Below the pieces are notes generated by a model. The model made no database searches, was not told the DNA's origin, and saw nothing but the letters and a program-made list of their open reading frames with translations. A DNA stretch of 64,000 nucleotides from Lampris incognitus (taxonomy: Eukaryota > Chordata > Actinopteri > Lampriformes > Lampridae): positions 50,171,008 through 50,235,007 of the forward strand of contig NC_079219.1 of NCBI RefSeq assembly GCF_029633865.1, written 5' to 3'. Made by a program: the position numbers and the translations under genes. Below, in pieces: positions 20,722-31,182 of this stretch (the first letter of the stretch is position 1; each line of letters starts with the position of its first letter).

Positions 20722-20935
20722 TAAAAAAGAACTTGTTCCCTAGATATTAAAAGTCAGCAGGCAATAATTTTACGAAGTAAGAATTAACTTTTAACTTATA
20801 AACCTACTTTCGAGCAAAGACAAGCAGCAAGAACACACGTTGCATAGAATAAACAAACTGTTGCTACATGTATCCATAGCTCGGTTGTGATCCAACATGG
20901 CGGCAACCAGAAAGTCACATGACCGATGGGAATAA

Positions 20936-23047
20936 TGAATTGAGCATAAAGGCTCCCTGTATGCAGATGATTTGTTACTTTATGTATCAGATCCAAAAAG
21001 ACCCATTCCATATTTCTTAGACACTCTCAAAACATTTGGCACTTTCTCTGGATATAATCTCAGTATAGGAAAAAAGGATTTACCCCCCCACCCCCCACCC
21101 CACCAATCAGCTGGCAGGGGATATTACACGGTCTGATTTGCCATTCACTCTTTCCCCAATAACCTTTAAATATTTAGGAATCAACATTTCCCGAAATATA
21201 TCACTAATATTTGACAACAATTTTTCTGTGCCAACAACAAATGTTAGATCTTCAAAGGTGGAACAGCTTGCAGATCACACTGGCAGGGAGAGTACAATGT
21301 ATAAAAAAGAATATTGTCCCTCAATATCTGTACCTATTTCAATGTTTGCCTCTTTTCCTCCATAGGTCATTTTTTTCGTAGCATTAACAGTATGTTTTCC
21401 TCATTTATATGGGGCAATAAATCTCCAAGGTTTCAAAAATCCTTATTACAGAGGGGGAGATTGGAGGGAGGTTTAGGATAACCAAATTTGCAATTTTACT
21501 AATGGGCAGCCAACATGCAAAACTTTCACATTGTCTGTCCTGAAACCAACTGGTGGAATCACATTCATGTTACCCCTCCTCCTTAAACGCTTTGGTATGC
21601 TATGCTAACAGACTTAAACCCAAACAATACACAGATATGCCGATAGTCATATCCACTTTGAAAATCTGGCAACAAATCAAACAACGTGGCTGGAACATGC
21701 CCCCCCCCTTAATACCCCAATATGTAATAATGAACTGTTCAAACCCGCTAAGATTGATGCCAGATTTTCTTTTTAGGACAGACAAGGTACAATTGGTGAT
21801 TTCTATAGTGAAGGCACATTTTCCAGCTTTGCTCAGTTGTGTAATACCTTCAACCTACAGCAATCTGACCACTTCAGGTACTTCCAAATTTGGCATTTCC
21901 TCAAATCAAACGCACCTTCTTTTCTAGATGCCCCACCCTCATCGTGAATTGATAACCATTTAATGGTGACAAAAATGACAAGACAGCATATGTTGTTTTT
22001 ATATAACTTCCTAGCTCCAGATACACTTCCAGTTTTGCTGAAGATTAAAACAGAATGGGAAACAGAACTTGACATTATCATGCCTGACGATCAGTGGGCT
22101 AAGGCGCTGAAAGAAATAAAATCTTGTTCATCTTGTGCAAAATTTCAACTCATACAATTCAAAATAGTTCACAGGGCACACTATAGTAAATCTAAACTTG
22201 CCAGGAAATACCTGAATATAGCTAACACCTGTGACAGATGTTATCAGGCTCCTTGTAATCTCACTCACATGTTCTGGTCATGTCCGAGACTGGGGGAGTA
22301 TTGGAAATCTTACTTTCAAGTCATTTCAGTAATATTAAAACAAGCAATAGAACCATCCCTACTAACTGCTATATTTGGTATACGTGACCCTGGCAAAAAT
22401 ATGTCAGTAAAGCAAGCCAATATAATCTCATTCACCTCTGCAATAGCCCATCGGCGAACACTTTTACTATGGGACAAACCGTTACCCCCACCTACCACTT
22501 CTTGGCTGCGTGATACCATGTCTGTTTTGGAGTTGGTAAAAGATCAAATTCTCCATACCAGGTTCGACAGATAAATTGCAACCTCTGATCTCTTCTGTTA
22601 AAGAGTCTGACCCCCCTTTCCCCAGAATGACTACCCAGATGAGACGATTAATACAATGGAATGGCTAAATCCTACAGTTTGGTAGCACATCCAAAATCTT
22701 CAAACTCCCAACAACTTATTATGCACCGTAATGGCCCATACATATACGCAGTACACTTTGCTCTCATTTATGCTTGTATGTGTGTTTATATACATTTTTT
22801 TCTTGTTCTCTTTGTTTTACACTAACGTACCTCATTTATTATTATCGTTATTATTATTCTTAACAGTAATATATTTTTGTTATTATTGTCATATTTCCTT
22901 GACCTAAGATAAGGAGCTCAAAAGACTAAGTGGTGGTGGTGGGGGGGGGTAGAGGAAGCCATTAACAATTTATGTTAATGCATTGCTTTATATTTTCCTA
23001 AAATGTTTGTTTTCCTAAAATGCTAATAAAATATGTTCATAAAAAAA
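20936..23047 (+). mobile_element. L1-type LINE, plus strand, 5'-truncated
   Basis: It begins abruptly inside the RT palm and runs to a poly(A) signal (AATAAA near 23024) and an A7 tail at about 23041-23047. It is opposite in orientation to the L1 at 15472-18591 and flanks the ISL2EU-like element on the other side. G and T runs near 22940 are in the 3' UTR. Confidence 0.75.
20941..22574 (+). pseudogene. L1 ORF2 fragment (YADD motif to C-terminus)
   Basis: Frame pieces: GSLYADDLLLYVSDP (20950-20995), FSGYNLSIGKK, FKYLGINIS near 21165, PKQY..MPIVISTLKIWQQIK near 21625, and a 203-codon open stretch 21963-22574. The last has FQLIQFKIVHRAHYSKSKL, a Cys-rich CDRCYQAPCNLTHMFWSCP motif (the CCHC-like C-terminal motif of L1 ORF2) and a final helical tail ending QILHTRFDR. 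Stops and frame changes separate the pieces around 21360-21960. The element is incapable of autonomous movement. Confidence 0.8.
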
Positions 23048-23144
23048 GAAGGTGACCAGGGCCTGATTGACCGTTGCAGTCGTATCACAGCTTTTCACCT
23101 TCCAAAGTGTGCAGTGACTATTATATATCTTAAACAACAGTTTT

Positions 23145-23580
23145 GGGGGTAACTGGGTAGCATCGCAGTCTATTCCGTTGCCTACCAACACGGAGATTGC
23201 CGGTTCGAATCCCGGTGTCACCTTTGGCTTGTTCGAGTGTCCCTGCAGACACAATTGGCTGCATCTGCAGGTGGGAAGCCAGATGTGGATATGTGTCCTG
23301 GTCACTGCACTAGTGCCTCCTCTGGTCGATCGGGGCGCCTGTTTGGGGGGGAACTGGGGGGGGGGGATAGCGTGATCCTCCCATGTACTACGTCCCCCTG
23401 GCGAAACTCCTCACTATCAGGTGAAAAGAAGCGGCTGGCGACTCCACATGTATCGGAGGAGGCATGTGGTAGTCTGCAGCCCTACCCTGACAGGCACAGG
23501 GGGTGGAGCAGCAACCGGGATGGCTCAGAGGAGTGGGGTACTTGGTTGGATACAATTGAGGAGAAAATGGGGGGGGGGGA
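23145..23580 (+). mobile_element. tRNA-derived SINE
   Basis: The head has an A-box-like AACTGGGTAGCATCGCAG and a B box GGTTCGAATCC at about 23203. The body contains CCAATTG-like and GGGGCGCCTGTTTGGG text, and it ends in CAATTGAGGAGAAAATGGGG. The same family appears in reverse at 28490-28639. It is non-coding. Confidence 0.7.
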
Positions 23581-23619
23581 GACCTGCTTTGAAGTGAAAC
23601 TGCATCTGTGTTGCTTTGT

Positions 23620-24430
23620 AGGATTGCGAACCTGAATTATGACAAGCACTTGCACCTTCTGGAACTAGCTGGCATGGAGTTCACTACGACACCTTTCTAT
23701 CAGGCTGTCCTCCGAGCTTGGGGAACAGTCTAAAACAAGAAGAGAGATTGCTCCCAGATCTATGGCAGTGTAGCGGATGAATCTCTGTTCTGCAACCCAC
23801 TGATACACTGCAGGATTCTCAGCTCCGTCAGTGTACGGCGATCCCTCACAAAAGCTGGATTTACTAAGATAGTGTGTGGAAAATGGCTGCCACTTTGAGC
23901 CAAGAGACTGGTTTTAAATATTTTTGTCTAATGGAGAGGCTGTTGGAGGAAGTGATCAGTGCACTTCCTTATTTCTTCAGAGAGGCATTTGGAGCAGGTT
24001 GTGGAGAGGATCAGCCAGTTATGCGGCCTGTTTTTCAATCTTTATGATCCATGCTGCAGTGAAAGAGCAGGAGGAAGAAAACGGGCCCCTTCTGTCTTTT
24101 AAAACACCAGAGCTACAGGACTTCTCAAGAACATCAAAGCAGGCCTTGTATGCAGTCACTGTAAAGATTCTCAACAGAACATAACTAGCCGGTGTACAGG
24201 AGGCAAGGTGGTTGAGTGTATTGACACCAGGTTCATCTCCCAAAGGCAGCTGGAATTCTCTGTACAAAACCCCCATAAAGAAACACACTGCAGCTCTGCA
24301 GTGGAGGGTGGTACATGGGGATGTGACTATGAACAGGCATGTGGCACATATAGATCCCTGAGCAAGGAGTCACTGTTTTTTCTGTAATGATGAAGAAACT
24401 CTACAGCACTTATGGCTCAGCTGTCTCAGA
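23620..24430 (+). mobile_element. Degenerate LINE ORF2 C-terminal fragment
   Basis: Scattered frames show LYKTPIKKHTAALQWRVVHGDV (24255-24320), then NRHVAHIDP and a CFFCNDEETLQHLWLSC zinc-like motif (24372-24420). This pattern (LQWR..HG..., C-x2-C...H..C) occurs in Tx1/L1-group LINE reverse transcriptases. Many stops are present. Clade assignment is tentative. Confidence 0.5.
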
Positions 24431-24661
24431 TTCAGCTCTGTGCTGCAGTGGTGGCTCAGAGGTTTAAGTCAAAGTCAAAGTGTCTCTATTGTCCCTTGCA
24501 GGAAAATTAGTTTGCAGCCAGTATAATAAAACTCTCATACAAAAACGAAACATGTAAACACTAGGGCAGAATTGACAACAGGACATAGTGGGCAAGGAGA
24601 ACCGAAGGCGTTCAAATATACAGACCAAGGAAACAAGTGACGTGCAGACAACAGGTGAATA

Positions 24662-25225
24662 CTATCTACCATTTAACAACTGGATGGAAGTGAGGACAAA
24701 GGAAGCCTTGTATCTCTTAGTCCTAATACAGGGCATCCTCAACCAACGACTTGAGGGTAACAGCTCAAACTCTGGCTGAAGGGGGTGTCCTTGGCACTCC
24801 AGAAGGGAAACAGCCTTTCTGAACACCTTCCTGTTATAAAGGTCAGTAAGCTGGGCTTGACTTCTCCCTGAAATCTTACTAGCCCATTTGATGAGTCTAT
24901 CAAGACGTTTTTTATTGGCCAGAGTCAAGTTACCAAACCAAGCAACGATACAGTACATTAAAACGGTTTCAATAAAACTTGTATAAAAGAGAGTCATCAT
25001 CTGTGAGGGCACATTAAATGTCCACATTTTCCTCAGGAAACAAGTCTTTCTTGGACCTTCTTTGATGTGGAAGCAACATGAGTTTCAAAGCACAGTTTGT
25101 TGTCAAGAACAACCCCCAGATATTTGTAGCTATCCACCAGCTCAACGTCAGCATCTTTAATGCTGGTTGGTACAGGACTAGGAGGAGTCTTTCTAAAGCT
25201 GATCATCATGTCTTTAATTTTAGAC
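24662..25225 (-). pseudogene. L2-type LINE ORF2 C-terminal fragment
   Basis: Two open pieces (25225-25033 and 25027-24662) cover the post-RT region: ISFRKTPPSPVP, then SYKYLGVVLDNKLCFETHV, and after a frame break TLFYTSFIETVLMYCIVAWFGNL, LDRLIKWASKISG and a C-terminal basic stretch. Such fragments specify the thumb and C-terminal domain of an L2/CR1-like reverse transcriptase. A frameshift around 25030 and the nested insertion break it. The upstream catalytic part continues at 25911-26110. Confidence 0.7.
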
Positions 25226-25237
25226 ACATTTAAGTGG

Positions 25238-25898
25238 GATGACATTTGGAGATGAGTTGTTGCCTCAAGTGAAGGAGTTCAAGTATCTTTGGGTCTTGTT
25301 CAGCAGTGAGGGTAGGATGGAGCGGGGGACTGACAGGTGGATTGTTGCAGCATGAGCAGTAATGCGGACATTATACCGAATCTTTGTGGTGAAGAGGGAG
25401 CTGAGCCAGAAGGCAAAGCTCTCAATCAGTCAATCTTCATTCCAACCCTCACCTATGGTCAAGAGCTTTGGGTAGTGACCGAAAGGGTGAGATCGTGGAT
25501 ACAAGCGGCTGAAATTAGTTTCCTGCATAGGGTGTCTGGGCTCAGCCTTAGAGATAGGGTGAGGGGCTCGGACATCCGGAGGGAGTTTAGAGTAGAGCCG
25601 CCGCTCCTTCGCATCGAAAGGAGCCAGTTGAGGTGGTTCGGGCATCGGATTAGGATGCCTCCTGGGTGCCTTCCTTTGGAGGTTTACTGGGCATGACCAA
25701 CTGGGAGGAGACCCCGGGATAGACCCAGAACTCGCTGGAGGGACTACATGTCCAATCTGGCCTGGAACACCTTGGAATCCCCCAGGAGGAGCTGGAGGGC
25801 ATTGCTGGGGAGAGGGACATCTGGCGTGCCCTACTTAGCTTACTGCCACCGCAACCTGACCCCAGAGAAGCGACTGATGATGAATGAATGATGAATGA
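25238..25898 (+). mobile_element. LINE 3' fragment inserted into the L2-type LINE, 12-bp TSD
   Basis: The duplication ACATTTAAGTGG occurs at 25226-25237 and 25899-25910. The insert encodes EFKYLWVLFSSEGRMERGTD, LTYGQELWVVTERVRSWIQAAE, RLSLRD-like text and RSQLRWFGHRIRMP, ending with a (ATGA)n-like tail. This is the C-terminal part of a very common fish LINE reverse transcriptase (RTE/Rex3-like; clade not certain). Confidence 0.8.
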
Positions 25899-26489
25899 AC
25901 ATTTAAGTGGAGAAAGGACTCATCACACCAAGATACAAATTCATCGACCACAGGTCCATGTTGTTCCTCCCCCCCTTCAAGAACACTTACAATCACTGAG
26001 TCATGTGAATGTGAATATGTGTCTGTTGGTATGGTTGCTGTGACAGTCATTAGTGTACAAGATGAAGAGTAACGGGGAGAGGCAACAGCCCTGAGGGGAA
26101 CCGGTTGAAGAGTTTAGGAGAGGTTTTCGAACACAGCCCATTTTTGGTCCTTGGTTAATTTTCTGATGGGTCAGGCAAAAATGAGTATTTGGCGCAGTAG
26201 AAAAACAAAATGGAAGGCACAGAGTCCACAGATGCTACACTAATTTTCAGGGGTCTAGTGGCTGCTCGGCTGAAAATTGAGTTCACATATTTTAAAATGA
26301 TTTAAAACTTTGGAAGAATTTGCTTCTGTTTGGGGACATGGAGAGTTTCTGTGCACTGTAGAAAAACAATGACTTGTTCTTAATTTCTAAAAAAGGGAAG
26401 GTATGTATCTTTGTTTTTGCTGCGTATGGGGCTTGTTGTTCAACATATGTATAGGAGTATCTATGCTAATTCTGGCAACAGGCAAGTCC

Positions 26490-26740
26490 ATCAATACTGG
26501 GATGGCACCCAGCGCTTTACCTGTGCCCCAGTCTATAGGGCTGGTGGTTGTGTCAGGAAGGGCATCCGACGTAAAATTTTCCCAAATCAATATGCGGATT
26601 GACAAGACCATACCAGATCGGTCCTGGCCCGGGTTAACAATGGCCACCATCGGTTCGGTGCCCTCACAGGGTACCAATGGAAACTGTAAAATCCACTGTG
26701 GTGGCTGCTGAGAAACAGGGAATAAGCCGAAAGAAGAAGA
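26490..26740 (+). mobile_element. LINE 3' tail (RTE-like)
   Basis: Contains CTGTGCCCCAGTC, GGTTGTGTCAGGAAGGGCAT, CCAAATCAATATGCGGAT, CCCGGGTTAACAATGGCC and a final GAAGAAGAAG run. I recognise this combination as a dispersed RTE-type 3' tail in fish. No coding capacity. Confidence 0.5.
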
Positions 26741-26824
26741 AGTATCTGTGCTAATTCTACTGTTTTTTCAATGTAAATGAAAAATTGGACCATTAAAGAA
26801 CTGGTCAAAGCCAAAAGGGGTCGG

Positions 26825-26854
26825 TCTCTCTCTCTCTCTCTCTCTCCCTCTCTT
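26825..26854. repeat. (CT)n microsatellite
   Basis: CT repeated over about 30 bp with one interruption (CTCCCT). Confidence 0.9.
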
Positions 26855-26855
26855 A

Positions 26856-27535
26856 AATGATTAATGATAATCCAGCCAGATCATTCAAACAAGATGGTAT
26901 TTCCTTGAATAGAATTAAAATGTCAGTGTTCTAAATGAATGGATGTTTTTGTCTCCAGCAGTGTTTTGCATCCTTTTTTTCTGTGGACCCACTTCTAAAA
27001 ATGACAAACCATCACGACCCAATTTATAATAGGCCTTATCTATAAACTGTAAGAAGAGAGAATTTGTGCATAAATGAATGTTCCTGACCATTTTTTACTG
27101 TCATTTCCGCATCGCCTTATATTATCTGGAATAGGTAAACCAGCCATTCCCAAATGATATACGTTTGATAAGTCACAACTTCAATTTATCTACGTGTTAC
27201 TGAAACATACATGTTAAATTCTTTATAAATGAAACCAAATAAATACATTTAGTTAACAGGCTAGCTCACTGTTTTTTCCTTCTTCTCATCAGTAAAACAA
27301 TATACACATTTTAAATACTCTATAAATGAGACAAAATAATTGCATTTAGGCGGAGTTAACAGGCTCTCGTTTTTAGAACAAACAGAATGTACGCCAGCCT
27401 TTCATATTACATTCAATGTTTTAAGTACCATATCAGAATGATACGAATATTCAGTATCAGAAACACTTCTCGTTGAAAGTTTTCTGAAATGCACATGCCT
27501 ATTAGTTATTTTCTGAAAAAAAGAAAGAAAAGGGG
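26856..27535. other. Unassigned AT-rich stretch
   Basis: No gene, terminus or repeat recognised. Two similar short blocks with AAATTCTTTATAAATGAAACCAA-like text (about 27214 and 27312) suggest an old local duplication. Confidence 0.35.
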
Positions 27536-27537
27536 GG

Positions 27538-27838
27538 GGGCACAGTTGCCCAGTGGTTAGCACTGTTGCCTCACAGCAAGAAGGTCCTGGGTTCGAACCC
27601 CATGCCGTCCCAGGCCCTTTCTGTATGGAGTTTGCATATTCTCCCGGTGTTTGCGTGGATTTTCTCCCACCATCAAAAAGACATGCATGTTAGGGTTAAT
27701 ACTCCTGTCTGTGCCCCTGAGCAAGGCAATGGAAAGAAGAACTGGAGTTGGTCCCCGGGTGCTGCAGCTGCCCACTGCTCCTATACAATAGGATGGGTTA
27801 AATGCAGAGAACACATTCATTGTAAGAATATAATTTTT
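27538..27838 (+). mobile_element. tRNA-derived SINE, type 1
   Basis: A box GCCCAGTGGTTAGCAC and B box GGGTTCGAACCCC at 27588-27600. The body has GTATGGAGTTTGCAT and GGGTTAAATGCAGAGAACAC before an AT-rich end. It shares its head with the neighbouring SINE at 27839 but has a different 3' body. Confidence 0.75.
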
Positions 27839-28069
27839 GGGCGACACGGTGGCACAGTGGTTCGCGCAGTCGCCTCACAGCAAGAAGGTCCTGGGTTCAA
27901 GCCCCGGGGTAGTCCAACCTTGGGTGTTGTCCCGGGTCATCCTCTGTGTGGGGTTTGCATGTTCTCCTCGTGCCTGCATGGGTTTCCTCTGGGGGCTCCT
28001 GTTTCCTTCCACAGTCCAAAGACATGTAGGTCAGGTGAATCGACCGTACTAAATTGTCCCTAAGTGTGA

Positions 28070-28142
<73 letters not shown>

Positions 28143-28272
28143 CCCTGTGATGACCTGGCAGCCTGTCCAGGGTGTCTCCCCGCATGCCGCCCAATGACTG
28201 CTGGGATAGGCTCCAGCATCCCTGCGACCCTGAGAGCAGGATGAGTGGTTTGGTTTGATGTACGGATGGATA
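27839..28272 (+). mobile_element. tRNA-derived SINE, type 2, with internal (TG)n
   Basis: The head has GGTGGCACAGTGGTTCGCG and GGGTTCAAGCCCC. The middle has CAGTCCAAAGACATGTAGG. The 3' part has GACTGCTGGGATAGGCTCCAGC-like conserved text and ends AGGATGAGTGGTTTGG. The conserved 3' block resembles the V-SINE/L2 tail. A dinucleotide expansion at 28068-28140 interrupts it. Confidence 0.75.
28068..28140. repeat. (TG)n microsatellite
   Basis: About 34 uninterrupted TG units inside the SINE. Confidence 0.95.
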
Positions 28273-28489
28273 TAATTTGTTGTAAGGTACAATGACAAAA
28301 TAAAGTGGCTTTCTTCTTTCGTCTTCATTATCAGAACAAGTTGGCTTGTGTTTAAGTGCAGCTGTTATCAAACAGTCAATCAATCAATATGAATGGTCAA
28401 CAATCAATTCGTTAACCACATCAGGTCTATTCCATGTCAAATCTCATTAGGCCCATTATGTGCTTTTTACTTATCCTGAATGCTATCTT

Positions 28490-28639
28490 CTTTTTTTTTA
28501 ACCCTTTTTCTCTCCAATTGTATCTGGCCAATTACCCCACTCTCCCGAGCCGTCCCGGTCACTGCTCCATCCCCTCTGCTGATCCGGGAGGGCACCTGAC
28601 AGTGAGGAGTTTCACCAGGGGGACGTAGCGCGTGGGAGG
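28490..28639 (-). mobile_element. tRNA-derived SINE fragment
   Basis: Reverse complement of parts of the SINE at 23145-23580: CCAATTGTATCTGGCC and CCCCACTCTCCCGAGCC at one end, CACCAGGGGGACGTAG at the other, with the middle deleted. Confidence 0.65.
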
Positions 28640-29418
28640 TGAATACTTTGTTAGTAACAATAGTAGCTACATTTGCAGATAACCACACGACTATTTTCAG
28701 TTTATTTTTGTTTCTTTTGGATGCACACGCTAGCTGGGCAACGTTGGTATTTAACAGGTGCAGTCTTTGCGGACGTCAGCCAGCTTGTGGACCCATAACA
28801 AATGTAAAACGTTAGTTGGCAGTTTATTAGATAGCTAAACTAGCACTATTCTGGTTAGTGTTCTAGCAAAGTATGTGGCTTTGGTTGACAGCATGTGAAT
28901 TTGCAAAATGCGCAGTTGGTCACCGCATTTTGATGGCTGCTTAGCGGTTTTATCCTTGAAACAGGCTAGCGAAAGCGCTATGGTTTAGAATTAAGGCTAA
29001 CTACACCAGTTAGCTACTGTGAGGTCGTTAGACTAACGCAGACTTGCTAGTTGGCTTGGTAGGTAATTGATTTAATGTAAAGACAGTCAAACGTGAGAAT
29101 ACTAGTATCGCAAATAACATCTAGAACAACTGCAGTGCAAACTAGGGATATTGCTGTGGTTGTTTTACGATGGCCATATCAGCTGATTAGCTGGCCTTTT
29201 TATTTAGATGTAGTTAGCTAGCTAGATTTTCTCAGGGTTTCCTGTATGGATGTCATTTTTGGTGTCTCAGTTTACTAGCTAATACAGCATGCTACCAATT
29301 TAACTGTGTAATATAACAATAATATGATGGGGATTGTGTATCAAATGTGTATAGAAGCAGATAAGGTTTTATTCTGTGCTTTAATTTAACATATGAATTC
29401 TCTCATGTTCTTTTTTAG

Positions 29419-30035
29419 AGAATGCAATGAGAGATCCTCGGATTGACCGTGCAGTGGGCCTGTGTAAAAAGCTAGTGAGCAGTTTCTCCTACAGCTGGAG
29501 GCGTAAAAAGGAGCTTACAGAGGCACAAAGGGAGGTGAAGCTTCCAGAGCATGCACTGAAGATGGAGTGCCCCACAAGGTGGAGATCGAGGCAGGCCATG
29601 ATAGAAAGAGTCCTGGAGCAGCAGAGGGCCATTGCTCATGTCTTGTCCACTGACAGAAAGGCCCGACACCTCATCCCCACATGGCAGGACACTGACGTCC
29701 TGGAGGCCATCAACAAATCCCTCCGCCCTCTGACTGAGTTTACTGATGCGCTTTCCAGTAAGAAGTATGTCAGTGTTTCCTTTGTAAAGCTAGTCCTCCA
29801 CCTTTTCAGCTCCTCTATCCTGAAAGTGAAGGATGATGATCCAAACCTAACATGCACCATCAAGACCAAAATCCTATGCTACCTGGATGAAAAATACAAG
29901 GACCCTCTGACACAAGAACTGCTTGAAATGGCCTCTGTTCTTGATCCACGGTTCAAACTGAGATACGTCAGTGAGGACAATGTTGCAGCCAGACTTACTT
30001 CTGAGATGACGAGGCCTATGCCTGCAGGCATGGTA
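29419..30035 (+). pseudogene. hAT transposase middle exon, copy B (open frame)
   Basis: The exon follows acceptor TTCTTTTTTAG (ending 29418). The ATG at 29427 gives 203 codons to the GTAAGT donor at 30036. It encodes the helical region of a ZBED-like hAT transposase: RDPRIDRAVGLCKKL, CPTRWRSRQAMIERVLE, TDVLEAINKSLRPLTEFTDALSS and MASVLDPRFKLRYVSED. It is open where copy A has two stops. The BED finger and the exon with the first catalytic Asp residues are absent upstream, so no active transposase is expected, though a truncated product with the dimerisation exon would splice in phase 0. Confidence 0.75.
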
Positions 30036-30213
30036 GTAAGTAATTATTGTGATTACATACAGATACAGAATTTATTATAAATGAATGAAATGAAGTGGAT
30101 TAAAATGTGCTATGAAATAAAGTGCTGTAATCTACTTTCTGGATGTGGATGTTAAATATGTTTCATTAGATTGAATTTGGTATTCATATTTTATTTACCA
30201 TACTCTTTTCAAG

Positions 30214-30597
30214 GAGACTGATCCCCACGTTGAGACTGCTGAGGATGATCCAACTTCAACGAAAAAGAAGACCTTGGGGAGCTTCTTTAAGACCACTGAG
30301 GGAATCACACCAAGACCCTCTTCCCCCCAGGAACAACAAGCTATAGCCTCTGAGCTACAGTCTTACCTACAATTAGGCCACCTTGACAGTGAGGAGGACC
30401 TGCTGGACTGGTGGAGGGAACACCAGAGACTCTACCCACGATGCTCAAAACTGGCAAAAAAATATTTGTGCATTCCGGCCACAGGTTCCCCTTCCGAGAG
30501 GGTTTTTAGCACGGGGGGAAATGTGCTGACCTGCCTACGCTCATTGCTCAAGCCGAAAAATGTTGACAGGCTGGTGTTCCTTGCTAAAAACCTATGA
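30214..30597 (+). pseudogene. hAT dimerisation exon, copy B
   Basis: Acceptor CTTTTCAAG (ending 30213) joins in phase 0 to 29419-30035. After a basic KKKT segment and FFKTTEG, the hAT C-terminal dimerisation domain is complete: DLLDWWREHQRLYP, SKLAKKYLCIPA, SPSERVFSTGGN and RLVFLAKNL, with the stop at 30595-30597. The open frame contrasts with the decay elsewhere. The domain alone could bind other hAT transposases, but there is no evidence of expression. Confidence 0.75.
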
Positions 30598-30943
30598 ATA
30601 CTGTTATTTATCCTTTTCCGCATAGGCCTGAATTGTTTTAATTTGGTTACATTCTGTAATGGCATATTTATTTTTAGTTAGCCTATATTTTGGGCACAAT
30701 TTTATTTATATTTTGCTCATTTTGCTTTTTTTAAAGTCCTATTTTGATGCAAATATTTGTACAATTGCAGGCAGTGATCTATTTATATTATGTGCTCTGT
30801 TTAGAGCCTCAGTCTGTTATATGGGAAAGGGCAATAAAAACATTTTCCCCTAAAATCAGTGAATAATCGTGATAAATAATCGTGATCTCAATATTGTTCA
30901 AAATAATCGTGATTATCATTTTGGCCATAATCGTGCAGCCCTA

Positions 30944-31182
30944 CAACAAGATAGTGTAAGTTGATAAAAACATTTTAGAGTGACTACTTACTGTTCAGGT
31001 AAGGAGATTGGGGCAGATCAGGGGACGGGGCTTCGGTGTCTGGAGAGGCAGCAACAAGGGGGACAGACAGTCAGACAGACATAATTACACATGCAAGATG
31101 GTGGACAAGCAAGAGGCTGAGAGATAGTGGATGGGCAGGGGGTGGGGTCGTTCAGGTGTGGGGTTGGATGGGGTTTAAATGG
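30944..31182. other. Unassigned stretch between hAT and EnSpm-like remnant
   Basis: About 240 bp, G-rich around 31010-31150. No gene recognised. On the minus strand it might continue the EnSpm-like reading, but no domain is visible. Confidence 0.3.

Larger units (their letters stand above)
18592..20935. mobile_element. ISL2EU-like DNA transposon, copy 1 (THAP transposase plus YqaJ nuclease)
   Basis: Two convergent gene remnants meet at 19161/19163: a YqaJ-type nuclease on the plus strand and a THAP-DDE transposase on the minus strand. As I recall, this pairing defines the ISL2EU superfamily. The left end is truncated where the minus-strand L1 starts, and the right end is near 20935, where a plus-strand L1 begins. 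I could not identify matching TIRs. Confidence 0.65.
24465..26150 (-). mobile_element. L2-type LINE, minus strand, with a nested LINE insertion
   Basis: Minus-strand frames carry the RT motif SPQGCCLSPLLFILYTND (near 26060-26110), DDSVIVSVLEGG.E.HGPVVDEFVSWC (25925-26010), FLHLNV interrupted at 25899, VELVDSYKYLGVVLDNKL (25070-25160), FIETVLMYCIVAWFGN (24930-24975) and LTDLYNRKVFRKA (24800-24850). The 3' end near 24465 is rich in CAAAGT. The insertion 25238-25898 splits it with a 12-bp duplication. Confidence 0.75.
28915..30943 (+). mobile_element. hAT DNA transposon, ZBED type, copy B (5'-truncated)
   Basis: From TTGGTCACCGCATTTTGATG at 28915 to the terminus CGTGCAGCCCTA at 30943 it matches copy A (113-2264) without the 134-bp duplication and with open exons. 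No left TIR (TAGGGCTGCACG) is found in the 300 bp upstream, so the element is truncated or its left boundary is diverged. Confidence 0.8.

Noticed and set aside
23145-23225. Possible tRNA gene
   Set aside because: A and B boxes are present, but the segment continues into a SINE body and lacks a proper acceptor stem; same for 27538 and 27839.
28068-28140. Histidine/threonine-repeat proteins across the (TG)n tract
   Set aside because: Translation artefact of a microsatellite inside a SINE.
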